This document shows, piece by piece, positions 6,569 to 14,409 of a DNA stretch of 25,007 nucleotides. The translations under genes were made by a program, and so were the position numbers. The notes beneath the pieces were generated by a model. The model ran no database searches, was not told where the DNA came from, and saw nothing but the letters and a program-made list of their open reading frames with translations. Source of the stretch: a virus; IMG/VR virus record IMGVR_UViG_3300049916_000133, positions 1 through 25,007 of that record; one strand, given 5' to 3'. Numbering within the stretch: the stretch's first letter is position 1; every line of letters starts with the position of its first letter.

Positions 6569-9500
6569 CTACAGGACTCCCCTAATTCTTAGTGCTTGAA
6601 GCACGGAGTCAGATAGAAGACCCTTGCGCCTAAAGTCGTTGATCATGCCTGGGTTCTTAGATAGATAGTCTACCTTCTCATCTGTATCCATGTTCCGGAT
6701 CAAAGTATCCTTCTGGTTCAACCCCTTGCTTGCATTCTTCTGCTCGCGTATCCACATATTCATTAGCCTCTTTCCCACGATTGGGTCCTTCCGAATTTCC
6801 TTCTTTATGTTGCTACGCTTCTGCTGCATGGTATCACCCATTTCGTTGTATATGTCAGATGTAGATTTCTTTAATGCCCTTGGTAAGTCTGATGGAGAGT
6901 TGTCTAATATTTCTAACACTCTCCTAGACGAAACCTTTGCGTTCTTGAATATCTCTATGCGCTCGTTCTCGTCGTAGCCTAGAGTAATCAAACTCTCGTT
7001 GTTCTTGGACAAAGCGGCAAAAGCGTCTGAATAAATCTTGTTAGCTTTTTCGTAAGCTTGGTTTAACTGTGCCTCTGATGGCTCTCCAAATTTTAATAAC
7101 TGATTGTAGTCTGACTTGGCCTCATTGGATAAAGTGTTGGTGTTTCTAATTGTAAACATTGCAGCCTCACCCACGTCAAACGGGTTGATACGTGCTCCCA
7201 ACTGTCTTGCCCCAACCTCTTTGAGTGTGAGGTCACCCTTACCAAGACGAGCCTTCTCTAGCTTCTTTAGCTCCCTGCTGAACCCAGGTCTAAATGATTC
7301 CGTCAGGAAGAATCCCAAACGCTCTCTGGCTTGATCTAACTTGTCTACTTCCTTAGATATTAGTTCACCTCGCTCGTCTCGGTTAGCCAATGCTTGATAC
7401 GCTGATTGAAAGACGAAGGAACCTTCTCCTATAAACTCTTCTGCCATTAGTCCAATGACTGACTGCTCGCTGTCCCCGCTCAAACCAGCCTGTAGGGCAG
7501 ACAAACCAAGAGCGTGCGGCACTACATAACTGGGGTTGGCTACCCAACCTGTGCGCCCTCCCTTATCTAGTTTAACTAATTGGTTTCTATTCTTATCCCA
7601 AGGTGCGTATACAACGTCACGAAGTGCCTCTTCTTTTTTCTTGTCTACTCCAGAGGCAGCCTTTACTCCCTCTATTCCAGCATAGGTAGCTCCGTAAACA
7701 CCAAGTAAAAAAGCAAGTCTCTTGCTTCCTTCAACTCTCATGCGAGTTACGTTAGCTGCTCCTAGTTCCCCAAACTCTTCACCAAAGTTTCCTGCTATCA
7801 TACGAGCAATCATTTTGCCTTGGTTGTATTGATTCCGAGCAAACTCAGCCGTGAACGATGCAAACTGTGGCATGACACCCCAACGAGAAAGGGTGCGAAC
7901 TACATTGCTCAACTTATCGTAATTCTGATAAGTGTCGTTGATCATCATAGCAGCCTGCTTCTTGACCACCTCGTCGCTGGCATTGGGGAACATCTTACGC
8001 ACGGTGTTCTGGTTGGCTTTCCAACCCACATACCTGCCTACCGTATCAGTTGTTTGATATGCTTTACCAAATGGGTCTAGTCCTTTTTGTAAAAACTTGG
8101 AGAATGGCCCTGAGTCCAGGGTTGATCGAATGTCTGATTCTAGGATGTTGGCATTTTTAATGCCATACTTATCCATATCTTCTATTTCGTCTAGAAACGC
8201 CTTGCGAGCCTTCGGAGTATTTTCTAGACCCTCTAAAGCGCGAGATATCAGGGGAACGTCAGCTAGTGCCAAGCGAAAGCCACGTCCTGCCTTATTAAAA
8301 GGATTAATTCCCATGCCCAAGAGGTTAGTAGCACTACCATATGCGTTAACAGGATAGGATACAGTATTTAATAAGACCTTTACCCCCTTGGACAAACCAA
8401 CACCTGCCCTGTATAAATCCTGTAGACCATTGAGGAATATGTTGTCCATCTTCTCAGAGCCATTGCCAACATACAGTTCATTGAGTGCTGTTTGAACCTG
8501 TGGATATGCAAATAATCCAGAACCTTCCTTGCCTGTTCCCCGCAGCACAAGCTCAACCATTTCATTATCTGCCTTGGTGGTAGAAGCTATGCCAGCATCA
8601 ACTAGTTCTTTGCCTAGGATGACATTAGTTCTTTCTCTTGCTACTGACTTAGCAACGCCAGTTAGTGTTCCCCTCATGCGCTCTACGGGGTCTTTGATTT
8701 CTCCTAGCCAAATCTTTTCTGCTTCACCAGGCTCTCCTCTTTTCTTAAATACAGAATCGACTCCGCCCCCAAACAACGCTGTTGGATTTTCTTTTTTAGT
8801 AGACGCAAAATTCTTTTCGAGGTAGTCAAGATGCTCTTCTGCCTTAGCAAAAGCAGTTTTATTATCGTCTCCCTTTGCTACAAAAGAAGCTATTAATTCG
8901 TTTCGAGCCTGCTGTTTTTGTTTTGGATCGGCTTTGTATTTGGGGTTTAAGAAAGCCTCGTACTCTCTCCTAGCATAACGCTGGCTTGAGTTCATTGAGT
9001 CGTTAATGGTTTGCCTTAGCTTCTCTCTGGCCTCGTCATCTAAGGACTTGTATGCTCCGTCATCAATTAGCTGTATGGCTTCCTTCTGCAAAGCTTGTCG
9101 AGCCTCATCATACTTTGTTAGATCAGCCTTAAGAACCTTAGCTACATCGTCCGACATCTCACCAGTATCTAAGAACTTATTGATAGGTGCTTCTAGTGAC
9201 GGATCTTTCTTTATTGCTCTTGCAGTCTTGGCTCCAATCCTACCAGAAATCTCTTCCGCTGTCTTAATGATTCTAGAGAAATCAATGGTTGCTTGTTGAG
9301 CCTTTGTTCCTACGAACTTAGAGGGTGCTACCGAGGCTAGTATCTTGCCCATAGTTCCAAGGTTTGCCTGGGGCTGTGTTAGAGCTTGTGCTGCTGCCCT
9401 GCTCCTTGCTCCATCCTTAGTTTCTTGTATGCTGCGAAGCATAGTTTTTTCTACTATTCCCTTAAGGGCAGGATCAACGGTGGGTTGTGCTATATTAAAA

Positions 9501-10912
9501 TCAATAAGGTCTTCGTCAATATTATGCTCTATTAACTTTTTGGCTTCTGACTCATTTGAAATCTTTGAACGCCCCAATAGCCGTAACTCATCATCTACAA
9601 TCTTACCATCTTTAAATATATCAAAACTACCATCATCATTTTTCTTGTAGGTATAATCGGCTAGTTTAAATCCTTCAGGGAAATTCATTACAGCGTCATC
9701 CATATTGAAACCAGCTTCTTTATCTAGAGTTTGTAAATTAATATCTTGAAAGGGTTCATCCCTGAGGACAACGTCTGAACGATTAATTTCCTTAACTTGT
9801 TTAGATGTTGCTACATCTAGAAGAGGCTCTCCGTCGCTCCCTTTTCCTATTCTCTTTCCACTTACTTCATAGACTTTTTTATTTGAAGCAATTAAAGCAT
9901 CCTGAGTTGCAATGCCCCTCTCGTATGGATTATCTAGAATTATATATTTCTTAGTTTTAGGGTCGAAGTATGCTGAGTAAACTGAATGTCCTATTTCCTG
10001 CTTGCCCGTATTTCCGATTTCAGAAGCACTTGGAGGTAGTCTCCCAAAACGAATATATGTCCCTTCTATCTTGTAAGGAACTCCATCTTTCTTGAATTTT
10101 ATTATAGGTTTTGTTGGATCGACCTTAGGTGTCGCGGCGGGTCCTTTAGCTTGCACTTGATCTGGAAAAAAAGATAAATCCTTAAACGTAATCTCTTCTC
10201 TAGCAATAGCATCATCTATCTGTTGTGGTGTCTTACCCGCAAACTTCTGTCCAATCTTAGTAGTCACACCACCAAGAGCACCACCAAACAGCGCACCTGC
10301 TCCACCAAACTGAGCTAGCTCCTCTGCTGTGGGCAGACGGCCTTCATCTATAACAGCCCTTGCTGTAGCGTCTGTAACGCCAAATGCAGCCCCTTTAGCG
10401 GCTTCTCTACCTGCCACCTTACCCAGAGTCATGCCTCCCCTTATGCCCTTGCCTACGCCCCCAGGGATAGCACCAATGGCTGCTGCTGCTATAGCACGAC
10501 CCATAGACTTATCTTCCTGCCCCTCGATGTCTTGTGCAAGTAGGCTACCAAAGAATGAAGCTGTTGCTCCACCAAGAGAAGCTCCTATGGCGGCTCCCGG
10601 AACTGCTCCTATACCAAAGAACGCAGAGCCTAATGCGCCACCAAGAATGCCACCAAGAACAGAGCCACCAATTCCAGCTCCTACCTCTACGCCTACACCC
10701 TTTACAATGTCTCCAGCACTAGGGTCTGTTAGTTCACATAATCCCGTATCATTATTTAGGGTATATCCAGTAGGGCATTGTGTATCAAGCGGAGTTCCAA
10801 ATTCAGGAACATTAGAAAAATCACTTTGAAATTGAGTAGATTCTTTAACGGGAGTTCCAAATTCTAAAAATTCCCCAACAGGAGTTCCAAATTCAGGTAT
10901 TTCTCTTGCCAT
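6569..10912 (-). CDS. Large internal virion / DNA-ejection protein
   Basis: This 1447-residue protein is most likely an internal head protein injected with the DNA, the counterpart of T7 gp16-type ejection proteins. Residues 1-42 carry three EFGTP motifs. Residues 70-125 and 138-225 are glycine- and alanine-rich glycine-zipper-like stretches (GGSVLGGILGGALGSAFFG) typical of membrane-inserting segments. Residues about 265-475 form an AT-rich, separately composed domain. The rest is long and helical, with a YDKLSNVVRTLSRWGVMPQF region that resembles the large polyvalent protein-associated (PLxRFG/LPD38-like) domains of phage internal proteins. No lytic transglycosylase motif was found. The start overlaps the preceding stop as TAATG. 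It is the last minus-strand gene and converges on the plus-arm terminator. The role is inferred from size, composition and place. Confidence 0.75.
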   Translation of the reverse strand: MAREIPEFGTPVGEFLEFGTPVKESTQFQSDFSNVPEFGTPLDTQCPTGYTLNNDTGLCELTDPSAGDIVKGVGVEVGAGIGGSVLGGILGGALGSAFFGIGAVPGAAIGASLGGATASFFGSLLAQDIEGQEDKSMGRAIAAAAIGAIPGGVGKGIRGGMTLGKVAGREAAKGAAFGVTDATARAVIDEGRLPTAEELAQFGGAGALFGGALGGVTTKIGQKFAGKTPQQIDDAIAREEITFKDLSFFPDQVQAKGPAATPKVDPTKPIIKFKKDGVPYKIEGTYIRFGRLPPSASEIGNTGKQEIGHSVYSAYFDPKTKKYIILDNPYERGIATQDALIASNKKVYEVSGKRIGKGSDGEPLLDVATSKQVKEINRSDVVLRDEPFQDINLQTLDKEAGFNMDDAVMNFPEGFKLADYTYKKNDDGSFDIFKDGKIVDDELRLLGRSKISNESEAKKLIEHNIDEDLIDFNIAQPTVDPALKGIVEKTMLRSIQETKDGARSRAAAQALTQPQANLGTMGKILASVAPSKFVGTKAQQATIDFSRIIKTAEEISGRIGAKTARAIKKDPSLEAPINKFLDTGEMSDDVAKVLKADLTKYDEARQALQKEAIQLIDDGAYKSLDDEAREKLRQTINDSMNSSQRYARREYEAFLNPKYKADPKQKQQARNELIASFVAKGDDNKTAFAKAEEHLDYLEKNFASTKKENPTALFGGGVDSVFKKRGEPGEAEKIWLGEIKDPVERMRGTLTGVAKSVARERTNVILGKELVDAGIASTTKADNEMVELVLRGTGKEGSGLFAYPQVQTALNELYVGNGSEKMDNIFLNGLQDLYRAGVGLSKGVKVLLNTVSYPVNAYGSATNLLGMGINPFNKAGRGFRLALADVPLISRALEGLENTPKARKAFLDEIEDMDKYGIKNANILESDIRSTLDSGPFSKFLQKGLDPFGKAYQTTDTVGRYVGWKANQNTVRKMFPNASDEVVKKQAAMMINDTYQNYDKLSNVVRTLSRWGVMPQFASFTAEFARNQYNQGKMIARMIAGNFGEEFGELGAANVTRMRVEGSKRLAFLLGVYGATYAGIEGVKAASGVDKKKEEALRDVVYAPWDKNRNQLVKLDKGGRTGWVANPSYVVPHALGLSALQAGLSGDSEQSVIGLMAEEFIGEGSFVFQSAYQALANRDERGELISKEVDKLDQARERLGFFLTESFRPGFSRELKKLEKARLGKGDLTLKEVGARQLGARINPFDVGEAAMFTIRNTNTLSNEAKSDYNQLLKFGEPSEAQLNQAYEKANKIYSDAFAALSKNNESLITLGYDENERIEIFKNAKVSSRRVLEILDNSPSDLPRALKKSTSDIYNEMGDTMQQKRSNIKKEIRKDPIVGKRLMNMWIREQKNASKGLNQKDTLIRNMDTDEKVDYLSKNPGMINDFRRKGLLSDSVLQALRIRGVL
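10791..10894 (-). repeat. Three 14-bp repeats encoding the EFGTP motif
   Basis: GGAGTTCCAAATTC occurs identically at 10791-10804, 10851-10864 and 10881-10894 (plus-strand reading). The offsets are 60 and 30 bases, whole multiples of ten codons. In the protein they give EFGTP at residues 7-11, 17-21 and 37-41. Identity at the base level, including third positions, suggests recent duplication. Confidence 0.85.
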
Positions 10913-12465
10913 TATATTAACGTATATCCAGCAGCTTTTGCTTCCTCGACTTGTTCAACGGGAACATTTCTTCGTTGAACTCCGTCTGGGTGCATCATTA
11001 TTGATGTAGCCCCACTGGTGTTGCTCTTGCCACCATCATCATCGCCTCTCATAAACCCTACGACTGGGTCAAATATCTCAGAAACCTTTCCTCCCATTTG
11101 TTGAATAATATACATAGCTGCCTGAGCCTCGTCCTCTAAAATAGGCTTGCCGTCAACTTTGGTGTTTAACATTTCTTGAGCAACCTTAACTACTTCCCTG
11201 AATTTCTCAGGTTCAGTCTGTTGATACTGGGCTGTGTAGGCTTGTATTCTTTTGTTGTTAAGAACCTGACCTTCAACTCTATACTCTTCGTATTGTTCCT
11301 TGAGTTGACTTATAGCACTGTTTTGTTGAGCTTGGAATGCCTTAACTCGTGCGTTATAATCTTTTGTTTTTTCTCTTGCCCCTTTTGGAACAAACTTACG
11401 AGCTTCTTCAAAGGACATTTCACCGCCTCTGTCTGTTCCCTCGGTGCGAGAGTCAGCTATCCGTGTGTCACGTTCTTGTAGGGTTTCACCAGGGCGAACA
11501 TCACGCTGCTCTAGTCTAGCTAGTCTATCTAACGAAGCTTGATTAAACGCAGATCTGTCATCTCCTTGCGAGATCATACGACCTTGTGCGTCTGTTTTCA
11601 TACCAAAGTCTCCTACGCCTGCGGGAAGATTAAGTATAGAATTTATTGTAGGTGTTTCAAATTCCTGTGATTCTAAAAACGGAGTTCTGCTGTAACCAAG
11701 GTTTGGATCAAACGTAGTTCCCATGCTTGCAGCAAAAGCATTAGCCTCATTAATTTGCTCTGGCGTTAAAACGCCCTGTGCTCTTGCATTTAAAAAGTTA
11801 GCTTGAGGAGAACCAGACTGAGCCTCTTCGTTTAATCTAGAAAGAGATTCTGCTTTCATTGAATCAGAAACTTCTGGGCTTTTTAAAAACTGAGAAAGGT
11901 CATTGACTTCGCCTGCCCCCTTCAGTGAGTTAGAAAAAATGTCTTCACCAGTAAAGAAGTTTACTGCATCTCTGCCAAGATTAATAGTACCAGGCACAAC
12001 TTTATCAAAAAATAAATTACCCAACGTAGAACCAACACCGCCAGAAAATCTAGTATCTACTCCAAAATTATCTGGAGATTGAAACGATGATTCAACTAAT
12101 GGTTCAAAATCAACTCCACTTAAATCTAAGTTGCTAAAATCTGGTGTTCCAAAATTCATAGGAACAGGTGATCCAATATTTACTGATCCTAATCCAAACA
12201 ATCCACCAGGTGTTTGTCTTGGTTTATTTAACGCAGCACCGACGCTAGCTAATCCAGATAATAAATTTCTTTCAAACAAATCTTCTTCTTCTTCTTCAAA
12301 CTGAAAGGCTTGCTGAGGCGCACCAAAGCTCTGCTGACCTAGCAGAGAAACTGGTTGCATCATGGCGTTCGTAGTAGCCGCTTGGTTCATAGTCATACCT
12401 GCGGGTAAACTAAACGACGAAGGCTCGACGTTGAATTGTGAAAATGGATTGTAGTTAATAGCCAT
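10912..12465 (-). CDS. Putative internal virion protein
   Basis: This 517-residue protein has a low-complexity, glutamine- and phenylalanine-rich N-terminus with an acidic EEEEED run (58-63), a disordered-looking first half containing NFGTPDF (about 104-110) that resembles the EFGTP motif of the next gene, and a helical second half (350-450). The C-terminus DGVQRRNVPVEQVEEAKAAG resembles a short motif seen at the ends of several phage virion proteins. No enzyme signature is visible. It lies between a coiled-coil protein and the large ejection protein, and overlaps the latter by one base, so it is probably one of the set of injected proteins, like the T7 gp14-gp15-gp16 group. The specific counterpart cannot be assigned. 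Confidence 0.6.
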   Translation of the reverse strand: MAINYNPFSQFNVEPSSFSLPAGMTMNQAATTNAMMQPVSLLGQQSFGAPQQAFQFEEEEEDLFERNLLSGLASVGAALNKPRQTPGGLFGLGSVNIGSPVPMNFGTPDFSNLDLSGVDFEPLVESSFQSPDNFGVDTRFSGGVGSTLGNLFFDKVVPGTINLGRDAVNFFTGEDIFSNSLKGAGEVNDLSQFLKSPEVSDSMKAESLSRLNEEAQSGSPQANFLNARAQGVLTPEQINEANAFAASMGTTFDPNLGYSRTPFLESQEFETPTINSILNLPAGVGDFGMKTDAQGRMISQGDDRSAFNQASLDRLARLEQRDVRPGETLQERDTRIADSRTEGTDRGGEMSFEEARKFVPKGAREKTKDYNARVKAFQAQQNSAISQLKEQYEEYRVEGQVLNNKRIQAYTAQYQQTEPEKFREVVKVAQEMLNTKVDGKPILEDEAQAAMYIIQQMGGKVSEIFDPVVGFMRGDDDGGKSNTSGATSIMMHPDGVQRRNVPVEQVEEAKAAGYTLI

Positions 12466-12478
12466 AATAAATTAGTAG

Positions 12479-13228
12479 TTATCGAGCTGAGAAAGTATTC
12501 TTGTTGGGCACAGTTGCCTGATTCATTGAAGAGCCAACTCTATTGCCCTGGCTGCTAACTGGTATTGACCTAGATTGACCAAAAAGAGAGTCCATAAAAC
12601 TACCTTCTTGCCCAGTAAGACCGTACAGTTGATTTGCTCGACTTATATAATTAAACAATTCTCCTACATTTTGACCGCCTCCCAATAAAAATTGCATTGG
12701 GTTTTGTACAAATTGACTTAAAGATTGCTGTAAAGAATTTGCCCTTTGTTGTTCGGGAGTTACCTCTGGTAGAGTTGTATAATTTGGCAAATATCTGCCA
12801 GAGGCAGCTTTCATTTCTTCAGCACTAACTGGTCTTCCATCAAGCATATAAGTTCTATTTGCAATTTGGCGAGCAGCATTACGATCTCTGTTTTCTTGAA
12901 TTTGTCGATCACGCCTTGATTGCTCTAACTCAGCTTCTCTTTGAGCTAATTGAAATTCAGCCGCATCTCGCTGGTATCGCTCTGCTCTTTCTTTAAACTG
13001 TTGTTCCTCAAGCTCCTCAGGGGTAAGTTCGGGTTCAGGTCTTCTATATACATTAATTCTAGACTGTCCCCCTATTTGGTTTTGCCCCATGAATCCACCC
13101 GTTGGAATAGAATATTTTAGTTCAAGCGGCGAAGATTGCTGTTGTTGTCCAAAGACGGGACCACGATAATTTCTTCCTCCAGGTCTGTAGCGATCTGCTT
13201 CTGCTGATTGTCCAACTCTAAGTGCCAT
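12479..13228 (-). CDS. Putative internal virion protein, coiled coil
   Basis: This 249-residue protein has a proline- and glutamine-rich start, a very charged helix (about 70-125) rich in E, Q and R that is a strong coiled-coil candidate, and a glutamine-rich C-terminal half with FLLGGGQNVGELFNYI. No domain is recognised. It is the first gene after the intergenic promoter-like region and precedes the other two probable ejection proteins, so it likely belongs to the same internal complex. Its ATG lies directly after four TTAAAACA repeats with no Shine-Dalgarno sequence. Confidence 0.6.
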   Translation of the reverse strand: MALRVGQSAEADRYRPGGRNYRGPVFGQQQQSSPLELKYSIPTGGFMGQNQIGGQSRINVYRRPEPELTPEELEEQQFKERAERYQRDAAEFQLAQREAELEQSRRDRQIQENRDRNAARQIANRTYMLDGRPVSAEEMKAASGRYLPNYTTLPEVTPEQQRANSLQQSLSQFVQNPMQFLLGGGQNVGELFNYISRANQLYGLTGQEGSFMDSLFGQSRSIPVSSQGNRVGSSMNQATVPNKNTFSAR

Positions 13229-13230
13229 AA

Positions 13231-13262
13231 TGTTTTAATGTTTTAATGTTTTAATGTTTTAA
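13231..13262. repeat. Four tandem copies of an 8-bp unit
   Basis: TGTTTTAA is repeated four times without change at 13231-13238, 13239-13246, 13247-13254 and 13255-13262. On the minus strand this reads as four TTAAAACA units ending two bases before the start codon of the coiled-coil virion gene, so it forms most of that gene's leader. Confidence 0.95.
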
Positions 13263-13265
13263 ATG

Positions 13266-13307
13266 AAGGGGTTAGTCCTATTATACCATAGGGGGTAAGG
13301 GGTTAGT
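13266..13307 (-). promoter_or_regulatory. Candidate late promoter with flanking repeats
   Basis: On the minus strand, TATAAT (13285 to 13280) is preceded by TG plus one base, giving the extended -10 form TGGTATAAT. No good -35 box is seen. Two identical 11-bp direct repeats (AAGGGGTTAGT on the plus strand) at 13266-13276 and 13297-13307 lie 31 bases apart and would cover the transcription start and the -35 area. A 5-bp inverted repeat, CCTAT/ATAGG, spans the -10. This is the only gap of this size within the minus arm, so a separate promoter for the three ejection genes is plausible. Confidence 0.4.
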
Positions 13308-13309
13308 TG

Positions 13310-13960
13310 TTATAAAAATTCAAGACCTAAAGTCGCAGAGGCATTGGCACTTCCAGTGTTTGGTATGCAAATATCGTCAGGGAACTCAATGACAATACTC
13401 ACTTCTAATGTAACAGAATAATAAGCAGGAACAACAGATGCGGGCAGCGTCTTAGTTAACGAGCCACTTAAACTAGGAAAACCGTTAAAGTTCTCTCCAG
13501 TCGTGTTGTCAAGAAATTGTATATTGCTAGATGTGTCAATTACCTGACCAGCACTAGCTGAAGCTAAACCATTGTAAGTTATTTTAATTTGAAAACTTTG
13601 CGTTGCTTGATAAGCAAAGCTTAACCCTGTTACTATTGTAGTCCCTCGATTAGAACTTGCCGAATTGCTTGCAGAAAAATTACCAGTGGCGGTTTTTACT
13701 GATCCAGAATTAGAGGTTGCCGAACTTTCAGTAGGTGAATCTCCACCTGGAGTAGATTCACACCCAGTATGTGTAGTTAAAGTTTTACTAAGAACGTCGT
13801 TATACCTCCAAGGCCAAGCTGATGAAGAAGTTGTATTAGCACAATTAACTGGATAAACACTGACATTAGCAAAGCTACCAACAATAAGTGGGTCTTGCTC
13901 GTTTAAAAATGAGTCGGATGAACTTGCGAATGGACCTGCTCTTAGGATGGCATTGGGCAT
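13310..13960 (-). CDS. Putative accessory virion protein, beta-rich
   Basis: This 216-residue protein is rich in serine, threonine and alanine, with alternating strand-like segments (FQIKITYNGL, YYSVTLEVSIVIEF). This is the composition of Ig-like or jelly-roll surface domains in tail appendages. Four cysteines are present (C40, C67, C197 and others near these). No signal peptide or catalytic motif was found. It follows the 148-residue gene by one base and ends just before the promoter-like gap. An external tail or baseplate component is the best guess. Confidence 0.5.
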   Translation of the reverse strand: MPNAILRAGPFASSSDSFLNEQDPLIVGSFANVSVYPVNCANTTSSSAWPWRYNDVLSKTLTTHTGCESTPGGDSPTESSATSNSGSVKTATGNFSASNSASSNRGTTIVTGLSFAYQATQSFQIKITYNGLASASAGQVIDTSSNIQFLDNTTGENFNGFPSLSGSLTKTLPASVVPAYYSVTLEVSIVIEFPDDICIPNTGSANASATLGLEFL

Positions 13961-13961
13961 A

Positions 13962-14408
13962 TTAGTTTACTCCGCTTCCACTAAAGGTTGCTGTTCCAGC
14001 CGTGTTGTCGCTTTTGACTATGTCTAAGGTAAAAGTTCCAGACTCTTCGCCACCGCCCGGTGATCCATCAGCTCCATTCTCTGGATAACTGCCAGTAGTG
14101 TCTGTAGAGTCATCGTCGGTAGTTGTATTTCTGTTTGTTGGATTATCCTGTTTTTCCCTTCTCTCGTTCGCGTCTCTAATTACTTGATCTCGCTCTTTTC
14201 TTAAGTCACGTTTATCTCTCGTGTCAGTTGCGTTATTTATAGCTTCTTTGTACCTGTCCTCAATTTCACCTATGGAGTTATCGAAATCTCGATCCTCTTG
14301 TCGTCTTCGTTGTCGATCGTGTGCATTTCTTTCTCTTGCTTGCTGATCCAAGCGTTCACCTTCTTTCGCGGCATTATGAAAAAATCTTTGTTTGTCAGTT
14401 ACTGGCAT
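13962..14408 (-). CDS. Coiled-coil protein with acidic disordered tail
   Basis: This 148-residue protein has a highly charged helical N-terminal part (5-88) rich in R, E, D and K with coiled-coil spacing, then a low-complexity S/T/D/G-rich linker (90-125) and a short strand-like end (GTFTLDIVKS to the C-terminus). No family is recognised. It sits one base downstream of the 702-residue tail protein and one base upstream of the beta-rich protein, suggesting an assembly or linker role in the same tail substructure. Confidence 0.55.
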   Translation of the reverse strand: MPVTDKQRFFHNAAKEGERLDQQARERNAHDRQRRRQEDRDFDNSIGEIEDRYKEAINNATDTRDKRDLRKERDQVIRDANERREKQDNPTNRNTTTDDDSTDTTGSYPENGADGSPGGGEESGTFTLDIVKSDNTAGTATFSGSGVN

Positions 14409-14409
14409 A

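Noticed and set aside
10329-10829. 166-residue plus-strand frame rich in proline and alanine
   Set aside because: It is the antisense of the glycine/alanine-rich start of the ejection protein, and its composition follows from that.
6569-10912. Lytic transglycosylase domain in the large ejection protein
   Set aside because: No SLT-type catalytic glutamate context (such as ESxF..A.S..GA.G) was seen.
13231-13262. CRISPR-like array
   Set aside because: The units are 8 bp in direct tandem without spacers.
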